Under the pieces are notes generated by a model that worked only from the letters and a program-made list of their open reading frames with translations, searched no databases and was not told the origin of the DNA. A program made the position numbers and the translations under genes. This document shows, one piece after another, positions 25,224 to 32,994 of a stretch of 64,000 bases of DNA. How positions within the stretch are numbered: the first letter of the stretch is position 1; each line of letters begins with the position of its first letter. Source of the stretch: Vibrio pomeroyi (lineage in GTDB: Bacteria; Pseudomonadota; Gammaproteobacteria; Enterobacterales; Vibrionaceae); contig CP090855.1 in NCBI GenBank assembly GCA_041879425.1, forward strand, positions 1,674,001-1,738,000, given 5' to 3'.

Positions 25224-25823
25224 ATGAATATGCTTACATTCGATAAAACAGAAATCCAAAAACAATCAAAGCCATTTATCGCTGAAGCTGTCTTTGCCGT
25301 GGAGACAATCAGCGCAAACCAGCAAACTGAAAAGCAAGTGAAAGCAAAGCAATTGCTTGACCGCCTGTTCCCACTGGAACATGGCTCACACCAAGACGTA
25401 ACGAGCTACGTAGTCGATTACCGCCATATCATGGCTTACTTTAAAGATGGTCAACACAGCGGCCTGAAGCACCCTAAGCAGTTTGTGGCTTACATGGGTG
25501 AGAAGAGTGACCCAGACTCAATCTTGTTCCGCGATGGCAGTGGAAGTCACCTAGAAGTGATGTTTGGTTGTCACAAAGGGACGGGTTGCATTGAGCTCGT
25601 AGAGATTGATGACATTCAGTTAGAGTCGTGCACGACCTTCGGTCAATCTCCAACAGAAACAACGAGCTCTACATTACATCAAGAGACTATCGCAGCAATG
25701 CGTCACTGGATCAGCCTGGTAAAAGGTGACGAGAAAGGAAAACCAAAAGCGTGCAGTGAAGATAAAGAGTTCAGAGCCAAGAGTGGTGAAGATTACTGCC
25801 TGAATTACTGCTTCCAGATTTAA
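25224..25823 (+). CDS. Free-standing fragment related to malate synthase G (non-catalytic part)
   Basis: This 199-residue protein resembles an internal stretch of malate synthase G: residues 50-62 PLEHGSHQDVTSY, 74-93 KDG..GLK.P.QFVAYMGE, 107-115 GSHLEVMFG, and 127-139 EIDDIQLESCTTF, which matches the KDVxLESxxTT start of the TIM barrel. It then diverges into a Cys-containing tail. The catalytic Arg, Glu and Asp of the barrel are absent, so enzyme activity is not expected. AGAGGGAAAG precedes the ATG. The intact frame, own start site and paired divergent regulator argue against a dying pseudogene. A role in acetate or fatty-acid sensing is speculation. Confidence 0.8.
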   Translation: MNMLTFDKTEIQKQSKPFIAEAVFAVETISANQQTEKQVKAKQLLDRLFPLEHGSHQDVTSYVVDYRHIMAYFKDGQHSGLKHPKQFVAYMGEKSDPDSILFRDGSGSHLEVMFGCHKGTGCIELVEIDDIQLESCTTFGQSPTETTSSTLHQETIAAMRHWISLVKGDEKGKPKACSEDKEFRAKSGEDYCLNYCFQI

Positions 25824-25865
25824 CGGTGATTCCTAAGTAACAAACCAGTTTATACAGCTAAAGAA

Positions 25866-25896
25866 AAAGCCCCAAAGATGATGTCTTTGGGGCTTT
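25866..25896. terminator. Bidirectional intrinsic terminator
   Basis: AAAGCCCCAAAGA (25866-25878) pairs with TCTTTGGGGCTTT (25884-25896), between convergent genes. Confidence 0.88.
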
Positions 25897-25947
25897 CTAG
25901 TTTCAATACGAGCCGACTAATATGTCGAAAAGAGCACTGATGGTGTC

Positions 25948-26964
25948 TTACAAAGGCATGACTCGGTTACGACCCAGTGATTTCGCTTCATAAAGTAGCT
26001 TATCAGCGCGTTCGATCAGCGACTGTGCTGATTCACCCGGTTCAAGTTCGGCCACCCCAAACGATGCGGTGATATTACCAACTTGCTGACCGCTGCGACG
26101 ATCTTTGATTGACAGCTTTTCTAGAGAGCGGCGGTTGGTGTCAGCGAGTTGACGAGCAATACGCACAGATTTGTTTGGCACAATGAGTGCGAACTCTTCG
26201 CCGCCGAAGCGATAAGCAGAAATACCTTCACGACAACTTAGTTTAAGTTTGCGAGCTATTCCTTTCAGAACCATATCGCCAAACAAGTGACCGTAAGTGT
26301 CGTTGAAATTTTTAAAGTGGTCGATATCGAGAAGAATCAAACACAGAGATTGTTGCGCTTCACATAAGGTTTCTATATCACGGTCGAAAGAACGACGGTT
26401 ATACAGTGTGGTTGTGCTATCAAAAAGCGCGTCTTTCTGAACTTCGACAAGTTGGCTTTTCAGCTTAGTGATTTCTGACGTAGCCGAGTTCAGCTGCGAG
26501 TTTAAAAACTGAGTAGAGTGACGAATATGACGAGATTCAGAAACCAGCTGACGAACCAGAGTCATCACTTCATCGATAGATAAGCTTTCGTTATCAACAC
26601 GAGCCAAGTCCTCGAAGCTTTTGTCGATCATGTCAGAGAAAGCAGAGGTATCGGTAAGTGTGTCGTTCATCGAGTTCGACACTTCAGAAACTAACAGTTC
26701 TAAATTCGCGCGAAGGTCATTGATATTGGTTTCGGATTTGCTGGCAACGTAATTGTTGTAAAGCTGTTCACCAACGGCAGGAGGGCAGATACCGTAGTGT
26801 TCTAAAATACCATCCATGTCTTGAGTTAGCTGTGGGATAGCATTGTCGACATAGGTGTACCAAAGTGCGTAATTTGCCGGTGTGGTAGACACCCTGTTCT
26901 TCATCATAAGAGGCACCGCTTTTTTTAGATTTGCGGTGGATTTCTGAAATTCGTCTTTCTTCAT
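25948..26964 (-). CDS. Diguanylate cyclase, cytoplasmic
   Basis: The protein has about 338 residues. A helical N-terminal region (KKAVPLMMKNRVSTTPANYALWYTYVDN) typical of a Vibrio cyclase family and a coiled-coil stretch lead into a GGDEF domain with active-site GGEEF (YRFGGEEFALIVP), DIDHFKNFNDTYGHLFGD and C-terminal ADKLLYEAKSLGRN. The I-site position reads REGI instead of RxxD, so product inhibition at that site is probably missing. ATG at 26964 starts the familiar MKKDEFQKS; a GTG at 27000 is a less likely start. No membrane segment is seen. Confidence 0.92.
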   Translation of the reverse strand: MKKDEFQKSTANLKKAVPLMMKNRVSTTPANYALWYTYVDNAIPQLTQDMDGILEHYGICPPAVGEQLYNNYVASKSETNINDLRANLELLVSEVSNSMNDTLTDTSAFSDMIDKSFEDLARVDNESLSIDEVMTLVRQLVSESRHIRHSTQFLNSQLNSATSEITKLKSQLVEVQKDALFDSTTTLYNRRSFDRDIETLCEAQQSLCLILLDIDHFKNFNDTYGHLFGDMVLKGIARKLKLSCREGISAYRFGGEEFALIVPNKSVRIARQLADTNRRSLEKLSIKDRRSGQQVGNITASFGVAELEPGESAQSLIERADKLLYEAKSLGRNRVMPL

Positions 26965-27185
26965 TATTTTTACTGCAGGTACCAAACTAACTAAAGCCAC
27001 TTGTGGACAAGGTTAGCGGATTTCGAAGGTCTTTGCTTTAAAAATTATATAATTAATGGATGAGGGTTGGATAAAACACTCATTTTTATTATGAATACCG
27101 ATTGCGTATTCATAACTTACATCTAATGGATTGTTCTTTAACCATATTTTTGGTTATTCATTTTGGAACATAGGTGAGGTTTTAG

Positions 27186-27251
27186 ATGAAAAGCTCAACT
27201 AAATTTCTGGGTTGTGGTGCATTGAAGCTTGGGGTGATGTTCTTAGCTTAG
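27186..27251 (+). CDS. Possible 21-codon small protein
   Basis: ATG at 27186 with AGGTGAGG six bases upstream opens a 21-codon frame (MKSSTKFLGCGALKLG and four more residues) ending in TAG at 27249-27251. The start signal is good but the frame is short and I recognise no homologue. It is the only candidate in the 27001-27370 intergenic stretch, which otherwise holds AT-rich sequence and the GGDEF gene's promoter. Confidence 0.2.
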   Translation: MKSSTKFLGCGALKLGVMFLA

Positions 27252-27371
27252 AACCTGTATGAACAATTGGATCTGGACCTTTGAACGATACAATTTGATT
27301 CGCAAGAGGGGTAGAGAATGAAGCGTGTAACGAAAGAAAGGAATAGGGGGGGATTTATGAGTAGATATAAA

Positions 27372-27397
27372 AAAGCGCCGATAAAAATCAGCGCTTT
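27372..27397 (-). terminator. Terminator of the cold-shock gene
   Basis: AAAGCGCCGAT (27372-27382) pairs with ATCAGCGCTTT (27387-27397); on the minus strand a T tract follows. Confidence 0.82.
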
Positions 27398-27422
27398 AAA
27401 ATTCTTTTTAGCTAAAAGCTAA

Positions 27423-27635
27423 TTATTGAGCAACAACGTTTGCTGCTTGTAGGCCTTTTTGACCGTTTTCAACTTCGAAAGAAACCTTTTGGCCTTCTTT
27501 CAGAGTTTTGAAGCCTTCAGAAACGATAGCACGGAAGTGTACGAATACGTCAGCGCCGCCGTTGTCTTGAGAAATGAAGCCGAAACCTTTCTCTTCGTTA
27601 AACCATTTTACAGTGCCAGTATTTGTGTTAGACAT
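27423..27635 (-). CDS. Cold-shock protein, CspA family
   Basis: This 70-residue single-domain OB-fold protein has the RNA-binding motifs RNP1 (KGFGFIS) and RNP2 (VFVHF), and starts MSNTNTGTVKWFNEEK as usual. Csp proteins bind single-stranded RNA and melt structures, often in the cold. I chose ATG at 27635, preceded by GGGACAAATT, over an upstream codon at 27653. A long A/T-rich leader typical of csp genes lies upstream (27636-27780). Confidence 0.95.
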   Translation of the reverse strand: MSNTNTGTVKWFNEEKGFGFISQDNGGADVFVHFRAIVSEGFKTLKEGQKVSFEVENGQKGLQAANVVAQ

Positions 27636-27945
27636 AATTTGTCCCTTATTCATAAATTTTCTAAATTGTTGATTGCATTACTGCAATGCGCTGATAATTG
27701 AATTATTTAATATTGCTAAGAAATAAGGAAAAACTACTTACAAAAACGGGTAACGATTTTACATGTCAATTTTTTACTATTCATCTAACTTAAATAACTC
27801 CGGCTAACAGAGCGAGAGCATGTTAACACAGTCTTTTGAGATGTACACACATTGATTGCGAAATCTGTGCTTTTTTTGTCATACCGTGCGAATGTACAAA
27901 AAATACACTGAATTAGTGATAGTTTTGTCGCTCCGCCAACACAAC
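27636..27945 (-). other. Long leader and promoter region of the cold-shock gene
   Basis: There is no ORF. It contains a hairpin GCATT/AATGC near 27675-27690 and A/T-rich sequence, as expected for the structured leader of a csp mRNA. I could not place the promoter with confidence. Confidence 0.4.
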
Positions 27946-27971
27946 AAAAGGAAGCATCTCAGCTTCCTTTT
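27946..27971 (-). terminator. Terminator of codBA
   Basis: AAAAGGAAGC (27946-27955) pairs with GCTTCCTTTT (27962-27971) around a 6-base loop, 21 bases beyond the codA stop. Confidence 0.85.
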
Positions 27972-27991
27972 CTTCATTAGTATAGACGATA

Positions 27992-29269
27992 TTAACGCTT
28001 GAAGTTGATATCTTCTGTTTGAGCTAAGTTAATTTTTGTTTTAGCTGGCTGAGTCTCTGCAATCACCTTACCGTGGCGCACTGAATACTGCACTGGTACT
28101 TGGCGACGCACTGCATCAAAGCCATTGTCAGCAGGAAGAATCAGTAGGCTACCTGGCTTACCTTCTTCGATACCGAAGTTGTCTTGGATGTTCAATGTGC
28201 GAGCCGAGTTTTTACTTATCAAATCAAGCGAGTTGTTGATTTGGTCGTAGCCCATAACCTGTGTTACGTGCAGTCCCATGTGCAGAACTTGAAGCATGTT
28301 TGCTGTACCCAGTGGGTACCATGGGTCAAACACGTCATCGTGGCCAAAACAAACGTTGATGTTTGCTGCTAGCATCTCTTTCACTCGAGTCACACCACGG
28401 CGTTTCGGGTAATCGTCGAAACGGCCTTGTAAGTGAATGTTCACTAACGGGTTTGCCACGAAGTTGATACCAGACATTTTCAATAGGCGGAACAAGCGAG
28501 ATGCGTAAGCACCGTTGTAAGAACCCATTGCCGTCGTGTGGCTTGCTGTTACCTTTTCACCCATCTCAAATTTATGAGCAAGGGCTGCCAGTGTTTCAAC
28601 AAAACGAGATTGTTCGTCGTCGATTTCGTCACAGTGAACGTCGATCAGACAGTCGTACTTGCGCGCAAGCTCGAACACGTAATGCAGAGATTCAACACCG
28701 TATTCACGAGTGAATTCGAAGTGAGGGATTGCACCAATAACGTCAGCGCCGATCTTCACTGCTTCTTCAAGCAACTCTTTGCCGTTAGGGTATGAAAGAA
28801 TGCCTTCCTGAGGGAATGCAACGATCTGAATGTCGACCCACTCTTTCATCTCTTCACGAACTTCAACCATCGCTCTTAATGCAACTAATGTTGGGTCAGA
28901 TACGTCAACGTGAGTACGCACGTGTTGAACACCGTTAGCGATCTGCCATTTCAGTGTTTGCTTCGCACGCGATTTCACGTCTTCAATTGATAGCAGTTCT
29001 TTGCGCTCCGCCCAACGCTCAATACCTTCAAACAAAGTGCCAGAGATGTTCCAGTTAGGCTCACCAGCGGTTTGAGTGGTATCTAGGTGGATGTGCGGTT
29101 CACAGAACGGTGTAACTGCAATGCCACCTTCAGCATCAAGGATGTCACCTTGATGATTGATTTGTGCGTCATTATCGAGAATGCGAGAAAATTGACCATT
29201 TTCGATCAGAATCTGTTTCAAGCCCTCTTGGTCTTGAAGTTTCGCGTTCTTGATTAATAAGGTTGTCAT
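27992..29269 (-). CDS. codA: Cytosine deaminase
   Basis: At 425 residues it matches E. coli CodA (427). It deaminates cytosine to uracil and ammonia for pyrimidine salvage. Metal ligands are visible: His59 and His61 in EPHIHLD, the HCDEIDDEQSRF segment (His ligand and catalytic Glu), and the Asp in FGHDDVFDPWYP. The SHTTAMGSYNGAYA loop is typical. The ribosome-binding site AAGGA precedes the ATG. It is second in the codBA operon, 9 bases after codB, behind PurR-like and CRP-like sites. Confidence 0.96.
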   Translation of the reverse strand: MTTLLIKNAKLQDQEGLKQILIENGQFSRILDNDAQINHQGDILDAEGGIAVTPFCEPHIHLDTTQTAGEPNWNISGTLFEGIERWAERKELLSIEDVKSRAKQTLKWQIANGVQHVRTHVDVSDPTLVALRAMVEVREEMKEWVDIQIVAFPQEGILSYPNGKELLEEAVKIGADVIGAIPHFEFTREYGVESLHYVFELARKYDCLIDVHCDEIDDEQSRFVETLAALAHKFEMGEKVTASHTTAMGSYNGAYASRLFRLLKMSGINFVANPLVNIHLQGRFDDYPKRRGVTRVKEMLAANINVCFGHDDVFDPWYPLGTANMLQVLHMGLHVTQVMGYDQINNSLDLISKNSARTLNIQDNFGIEEGKPGSLLILPADNGFDAVRRQVPVQYSVRHGKVIAETQPAKTKINLAQTEDINFKR

Positions 29270-29278
29270 AGTGTGTCC

Positions 29279-30517
29279 TTAAGCGGCCTGAGATTTCAGA
29301 GCTTTTTTGTTCAATAGAGGATTAAGCACGAGGTAACTGATTGCACCACCTAACACGGCGTTCAAAGGAACAACGCCAGGAAGGAAGTGACCAGCGGCTA
29401 CGCCTGTTGCTACCGCGATAATGCCAGCCCAATTAACGGTTTGGAACTCTGCATTTGCAAAATCTTTGTAACGTTTACGGTTCGCGAAGAAGTCAGCGAT
29501 GATTACGCCACCGATTGGTGGAATCGCCAACGATAGGAAGGTTAACCAACCTACGAAGTTGTTGTACAACCAAAGCGCGAAAATCGTACCGATGATGCCG
29601 TTAATGATAGACATTGTAGTACTTGAGCGACCAGTGATGTTAGATAAACCAAGGCCAGATGCATAAAGTGCGTTTTCATTGGTTGTCCAGATGTTCAAGC
29701 CAAGCACGATAATCGCTGGAAGTAGCAGCCCTTGTGCAATCATCACATCTGAAATGTCTGATTGGCCTGTCGCTGCTGCACCGGCTGCGCCGAAGATAAA
29801 CATCAGTGAGTTACCGATGAAGAATGCCACCATTGTGATTAATACTGCGCTCGCTGGCTTTTTACCAAAGCGAACAAAATCGGCCGTTAGCGTACCCGCA
29901 CTAACAAATGAACCCACAACCATCGCTAAAGCAACAGAGAAGTCCATTGGCGTTTCTGGCTTGATAAGTTGTAACTGTTCTAAACCACCGACACTGTCTA
30001 CTGCTGTCAGTACTGAGTAACCACCTAGAATCGCGATAGCAGGAACGGCAACCGCTGAAAGTACCATTAGCGCTTTAATGCCGAAGTACACCGTACCTGT
30101 CATCAAAAGGCCTGACACAATAATCAAAGTGTTGGTATCAATGCCCGTCGCTTTCTGTACCGGAATTGCGAACATTGCTACACCTACGCCAAACCAACCG
30201 ACTTGTGTACCACCAAGTAGAGCAGAAGGAAGCCATGAGCCTTTTGTACCGAAAGAGAAACGCGCTAGGAGGTGAGTAGAGAGGCCAGTAGATGAGCCGA
30301 TGTAGCCAAGAAAAGAAGTGTAAATACCAAGAATTAGGTTACCGATGAGAACGGCGAGGAAGAAATCGTTGAATGAGAGGCCTGTCCCGAGTGAACCACC
30401 TGTCCACATACTTGCAGAGAAGAAAGTGAGTCCAAGCATTACCATGGTGAGTGAAGCGACTCCTTTCCTAGCCGATGTAGGAACCGGCCCTAGACTGTAG
30501 TTATTATCAGCAGCCAT
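29279..30517 (-). CDS. codB: Cytosine permease
   Basis: This 412-residue inner-membrane transporter of the NCS1 family has about 12 membrane segments. Sequence matches CodB: N-terminal NNYSLGPVPTSARKG, LLGTQVGWFGVGVAMFA-type helix (here GGTQVGWFGVGVAMFAIP), SFVSAGTLTADFVRF and PPIGGVIIADFFANR. It imports cytosine with protons. A strong GGAGGT lies 6-7 bases before the ATG. It is the first gene of codBA, with purine-repressor and CRP-like sites 50-90 bases upstream. Confidence 0.96.
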   Translation of the reverse strand: MAADNNYSLGPVPTSARKGVASLTMVMLGLTFFSASMWTGGSLGTGLSFNDFFLAVLIGNLILGIYTSFLGYIGSSTGLSTHLLARFSFGTKGSWLPSALLGGTQVGWFGVGVAMFAIPVQKATGIDTNTLIIVSGLLMTGTVYFGIKALMVLSAVAVPAIAILGGYSVLTAVDSVGGLEQLQLIKPETPMDFSVALAMVVGSFVSAGTLTADFVRFGKKPASAVLITMVAFFIGNSLMFIFGAAGAAATGQSDISDVMIAQGLLLPAIIVLGLNIWTTNENALYASGLGLSNITGRSSTTMSIINGIIGTIFALWLYNNFVGWLTFLSLAIPPIGGVIIADFFANRKRYKDFANAEFQTVNWAGIIAVATGVAAGHFLPGVVPLNAVLGGAISYLVLNPLLNKKALKSQAA

Positions 30518-30567
30518 TTTTTACCTCCGCAAATGATCAAAATTAAAATTAACGGTCGCCGTATTGC

Positions 30568-30583
30568 AGGCAAACGTGCGCAT
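30568..30583. promoter_or_regulatory. PurR-like operator of codBA
   Basis: AGGCAAACGTGCGCAT matches the PurR consensus ACGCAAACGTTTGCGT at 12 of 16 positions with the central CGCAAACG-type half largely intact. E. coli codBA is also a PurR target. Confidence 0.6.
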
Positions 30584-30605
30584 TATGGTGATATAAATCA
30601 CATAG
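30584..30605 (-). promoter_or_regulatory. CRP-like site of codBA
   Basis: The core GGTGA-N6-TCACA (30587-30602) differs from TGTGA-N6-TCACA at one position. It abuts the PurR-like operator. Confidence 0.5.
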
Positions 30606-30828
30606 TCAATGCTAATTTTGTCAATAAAGGCACTTGAGAATCAATTATCACCTTAAATCTTTTGTAAAACATAAGGTTATTTTCTTCATTTATTTCATGA
30701 AAATAAATAGAAAACGTTTTCTATAGCGTGTTGAATATCTGCTATCGATAGTTGGCTATGAATGTTGATTATTATGCGATTGAATGGGTGTCTGTATCGA
30801 GAGGGGACTGGTTAGCCAAACGACAGGC

Positions 30829-30939
30829 AAAAAAATAGCCAATCGCAATAACCGCAATTGGCTTATATATTTTGTGAACAAGAATAAGGTTCACTAACAA
30901 CGTCAGTTGGCTAGGTGACCCTCGGCTTAAGAAGGGTCG
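30829..30939 (-). ncRNA. qrr: Qrr quorum-regulatory small RNA (copy 2)
   Basis: This minus-strand RNA of about 111 bases shares 53 identical bases with copy 1 (30886-30938 against 23274-23326), covering stem-loop 1 and the whole target-pairing region. Stem-loop 2 is GTGAAC...GTTCAC. The terminator is GCCAAT-GC paired across an internal mismatch (30838-30862) with a seven-T tract. Its 5' end from the -24/-12 promoter is C30939, against T in copy 1. Differences are confined to the stem-loop 2 loop and the terminator, as between known Qrr paralogues. Confidence 0.95.
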
Positions 30940-30949
30940 ATATATACAT

Positions 30950-30966
30950 TGCAGGTAGCGTGCCAA
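30950..30966 (-). promoter_or_regulatory. Sigma-54 promoter of the second qrr gene
   Basis: On the minus strand TTGGCACGCTACCTGCA has the same -24/-12 spacing as copy 1 and places +1 at 30939. Confidence 0.88.
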
Positions 30967-31048
30967 CTTTAAAAACCACGAATATAGGCTGTTTAATAGC
31001 AATTCGGTGCGTATTTGGGCGTTTTATTCGCGTTTTAGAATTACCCTG

Positions 31049-31074
31049 TCGCATTATGCAATTGCGATTTGCAA
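31049..31074. promoter_or_regulatory. Two adjacent LuxO-type sites for the second qrr gene
   Basis: TCGCATTATGCAA (31049-31061) and TTGCGATTTGCAA (31062-31074) each match TTGCA-N3-TGCAA with one mismatch, about 110-135 bases upstream of +1. Confidence 0.7.
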
Positions 31075-31195
31075 TTTAATGCTAGTGTAGGGTGATCTAG
31101 GTGGTGGTGATCTAGTGTCGCGATGAGATGAACACAGCACGTTCCTGAGTTCTTTACCTTCTATGGACTCTCCTACGCCTAAAAACATGGAATTT

Positions 31196-31227
31196 TAAGT
31201 AACTAAGTAACTAAGTAACTAAGCAAC
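31196..31227. repeat. 8-bp tandem repeat, four units
   Basis: TAAGTAAC is repeated three times, then TAAGCAAC, between the LuxO sites and the next terminator. It may vary in copy number; no function is evident. Confidence 0.7.
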
Positions 31228-31236
31228 CGAGCAAAA

Positions 31237-31269
31237 AAAGCCCGTGCGATCTGAGATCACACGGGCTTT
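31237..31269 (-). terminator. Terminator of the YiaV/YiaW-like pair
   Basis: AAAGCCCGTG (31237-31246) pairs with CACGGGCTTT (31260-31269), extended by GATC/GATC; A tract on the plus strand gives Ts on the minus strand. Confidence 0.87.
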
Positions 31270-31293
31270 GCCTTGTTTTGCCTATCAGGCGTG

Positions 31294-32517
31294 TTAGATA
31301 GAGTAGAAGAAGTACAGCTGAGACTTCATTCGAATGATGATCCCACGTATTACATCTAGGAACGCCATGAAGCTAATTGGCTTCTCACCACTCACCCATG
31401 CTAAACCGACAGAACCAACAGGAATATCGTAGCCTTCTGCTTCATCGATCTTTAAACGCACAAAGTGGTGCTTATTCTGAAGGTTTCGACCTGTGGTGAC
31501 ACGCACCTGTTCATCGATACCGAGCAAGCTCGCCTGTGCTTCACCCGTTGCCTCAACAATACCTTCTACGGTTGCCGAGAATATCTTGCCAGGGTAAACC
31601 GCCGTCGCAAACTCTGCAGGTTGACCAACTTTGATGTTACGAATCGCTTGGTGGTTAACTCGCATCAACACGTACTTCTCTTCGGTGTACATTTGAATAC
31701 GAGGCATCATTGAAACACGCTGACCTTCACGAAGAATAAAGTTAGTCACAAAGCCATCCGTCGGAGCTGTGACTTTAGTGCTGTTCAGGTCCCATTGTGC
31801 TTGAGCCAATGTTGCTTTCGCTGAATCCACCTCTGTTTGCTTTTTACTAACGTTGGTTTCGGCTTTGTGAATGTCGAGCTTCGCGTTTTCTGCATCGACT
31901 TCTTTCTTGCTCAGTTGAGATTCCAACGTAGTCACATTGTGAGTCGCCAGATCTACCTTTGCCGTTTGTTGGTCGATGTCAGTTTCAGTAATCGTGTGTT
32001 GTACGACACTGTTTTGCTTCTGGTAACGATCAAGCGTTTTCGATTGCAGTACTAAGTCTGTTTTTGCTGACTCTATCTGTGCAATTGAAGCTTTGATGTC
32101 TTCTAGCGCCGAACGGTAGCTGACTTTAGCAATGCTGACTTCTTGGCGAGCCGTGTCTAAAGCGACCTCAGCTGACTCAAGTTGAACACTTGCTTTGTCT
32201 CTTGCAATCACATATTTGGTGTCGTCAATCTCATAGATCAGTTGCCCTTCTGTCACATCCTGGTTTGGATGGATATGGACTTTCGTTGTTTTGCCCGACA
32301 CATTGGTGGAGTCTGGACGCAATTGAATGTGCGGAGACTGAACAACCGAACCACCCGATAAATCCATCGGCGTAAAGTTGAGTAGGCCGACCCATACAAA
32401 CAATAACCAAGATGTACCACCTAGGTACGCAAACGCTTTGGTGCCTTTATTCCAAGGCATACCAACCAGTCTAAGTAAATAAATGAACAGTGCCCAAATG
32501 GCTAAGCCTTCTAACAT
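31294..32517 (-). CDS. HlyD-family membrane fusion protein, YiaV/YibH-like
   Basis: The 407-residue protein has two hydrophobic stretches near the N terminus (LAIWALFIYLLRLVG and TSWLLFVWVGLL). HlyD/EmrA-type lipoyl halves (TKVHIHPNQDVTEGQLIYEID and VTAPTDGFVTNFILREGQ) flank a long coiled coil rich in Ala, Gln and Lys (about residues 120-240). A C-terminal barrel follows. It resembles YiaV/YibH of E. coli, which also pair with a small DUF3302 protein. It overlaps its partner by 7 bases. No dedicated exporter is adjacent, so the transported substrate is unknown. Confidence 0.88.
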   Translation of the reverse strand: MLEGLAIWALFIYLLRLVGMPWNKGTKAFAYLGGTSWLLFVWVGLLNFTPMDLSGGSVVQSPHIQLRPDSTNVSGKTTKVHIHPNQDVTEGQLIYEIDDTKYVIARDKASVQLESAEVALDTARQEVSIAKVSYRSALEDIKASIAQIESAKTDLVLQSKTLDRYQKQNSVVQHTITETDIDQQTAKVDLATHNVTTLESQLSKKEVDAENAKLDIHKAETNVSKKQTEVDSAKATLAQAQWDLNSTKVTAPTDGFVTNFILREGQRVSMMPRIQMYTEEKYVLMRVNHQAIRNIKVGQPAEFATAVYPGKIFSATVEGIVEATGEAQASLLGIDEQVRVTTGRNLQNKHHFVRLKIDEAEGYDIPVGSVGLAWVSGEKPISFMAFLDVIRGIIIRMKSQLYFFYSI

Positions 32518-32861
32518 GCTTGGCTCTCCTCATCTTGCTTGTCGGTCGTAGCCTGTTCCTTCGGTGCTGCCGGAGATTTCCATGTGTCTCTTAGGTTGAT
32601 GATGGCTTTTTCCATATCAACAAATGCCAAGATTACCGCGAGTACCCATACCCAATGCCATACAAAACCAATCCATGTTAATGCGGTAATCAAACCGAGC
32701 TGGTGATGATCTTTACTGTGAGCTTTATTGATTGGTAATTCATGCACACGCCAGAACCCGTAACATGCTGCCGCGATAGTTGCGACCAACACTACACCAG
32801 CTACTACGTGTAGTGCAGTATCTGCGCCTGTTCCGACAAATGGGACACTAAGTAAACTCAT
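32511..32861 (-). CDS. Small membrane protein, DUF3302 (YiaW/YibI)-like
   Basis: The 116-residue protein has two to three membrane segments (ALHVVAGVVLVATIAAACYGF and LITALTWIGFVWHWVWVLAVILAF). The central pattern, HELPxxxA...H...WxxFxxHWxWxxA, recalls YiaW/YibI. The charged tail is cytoplasmic. It is the first gene of the pair, overlapping the HlyD-like gene, and divergent from an AraC regulator that may control it. Confidence 0.78.
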   Translation of the reverse strand: MSLLSVPFVGTGADTALHVVAGVVLVATIAAACYGFWRVHELPINKAHSKDHHQLGLITALTWIGFVWHWVWVLAVILAFVDMEKAIINLRDTWKSPAAPKEQATTDKQDEESQAC

Positions 32862-32994
32862 TGATAAACCCTAGGTTAAATTGAGCGCCGAGTGTGATTG
32901 ATATCAGATTTATAGGTTGCAAATTTACTAATTACTTTAATAATTAGCTCTATATGATTTGATCTGTAATTTGGATTTCGAGGCTTAGTAGCAA

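Noticed and set aside
25474..25662. Open frames on the opposite strand of the malate synthase-like gene.
   Set aside because: They are shadows of the coding frame without start signals.
27318..27422. A 34-codon ORF with GAGGGG upstream, running to the cold-shock gene end.
   Set aside because: It passes through the cold-shock terminator hairpin on the opposite strand, uses a Lys/Arg-rich mixed sequence, and shows no recognisable family.
30829..31074. The second qrr region as an ORF (a 76-codon minus-strand frame).
   Set aside because: It overlaps a clear Qrr RNA with sigma-54 promoter and terminator; the frame is accidental.
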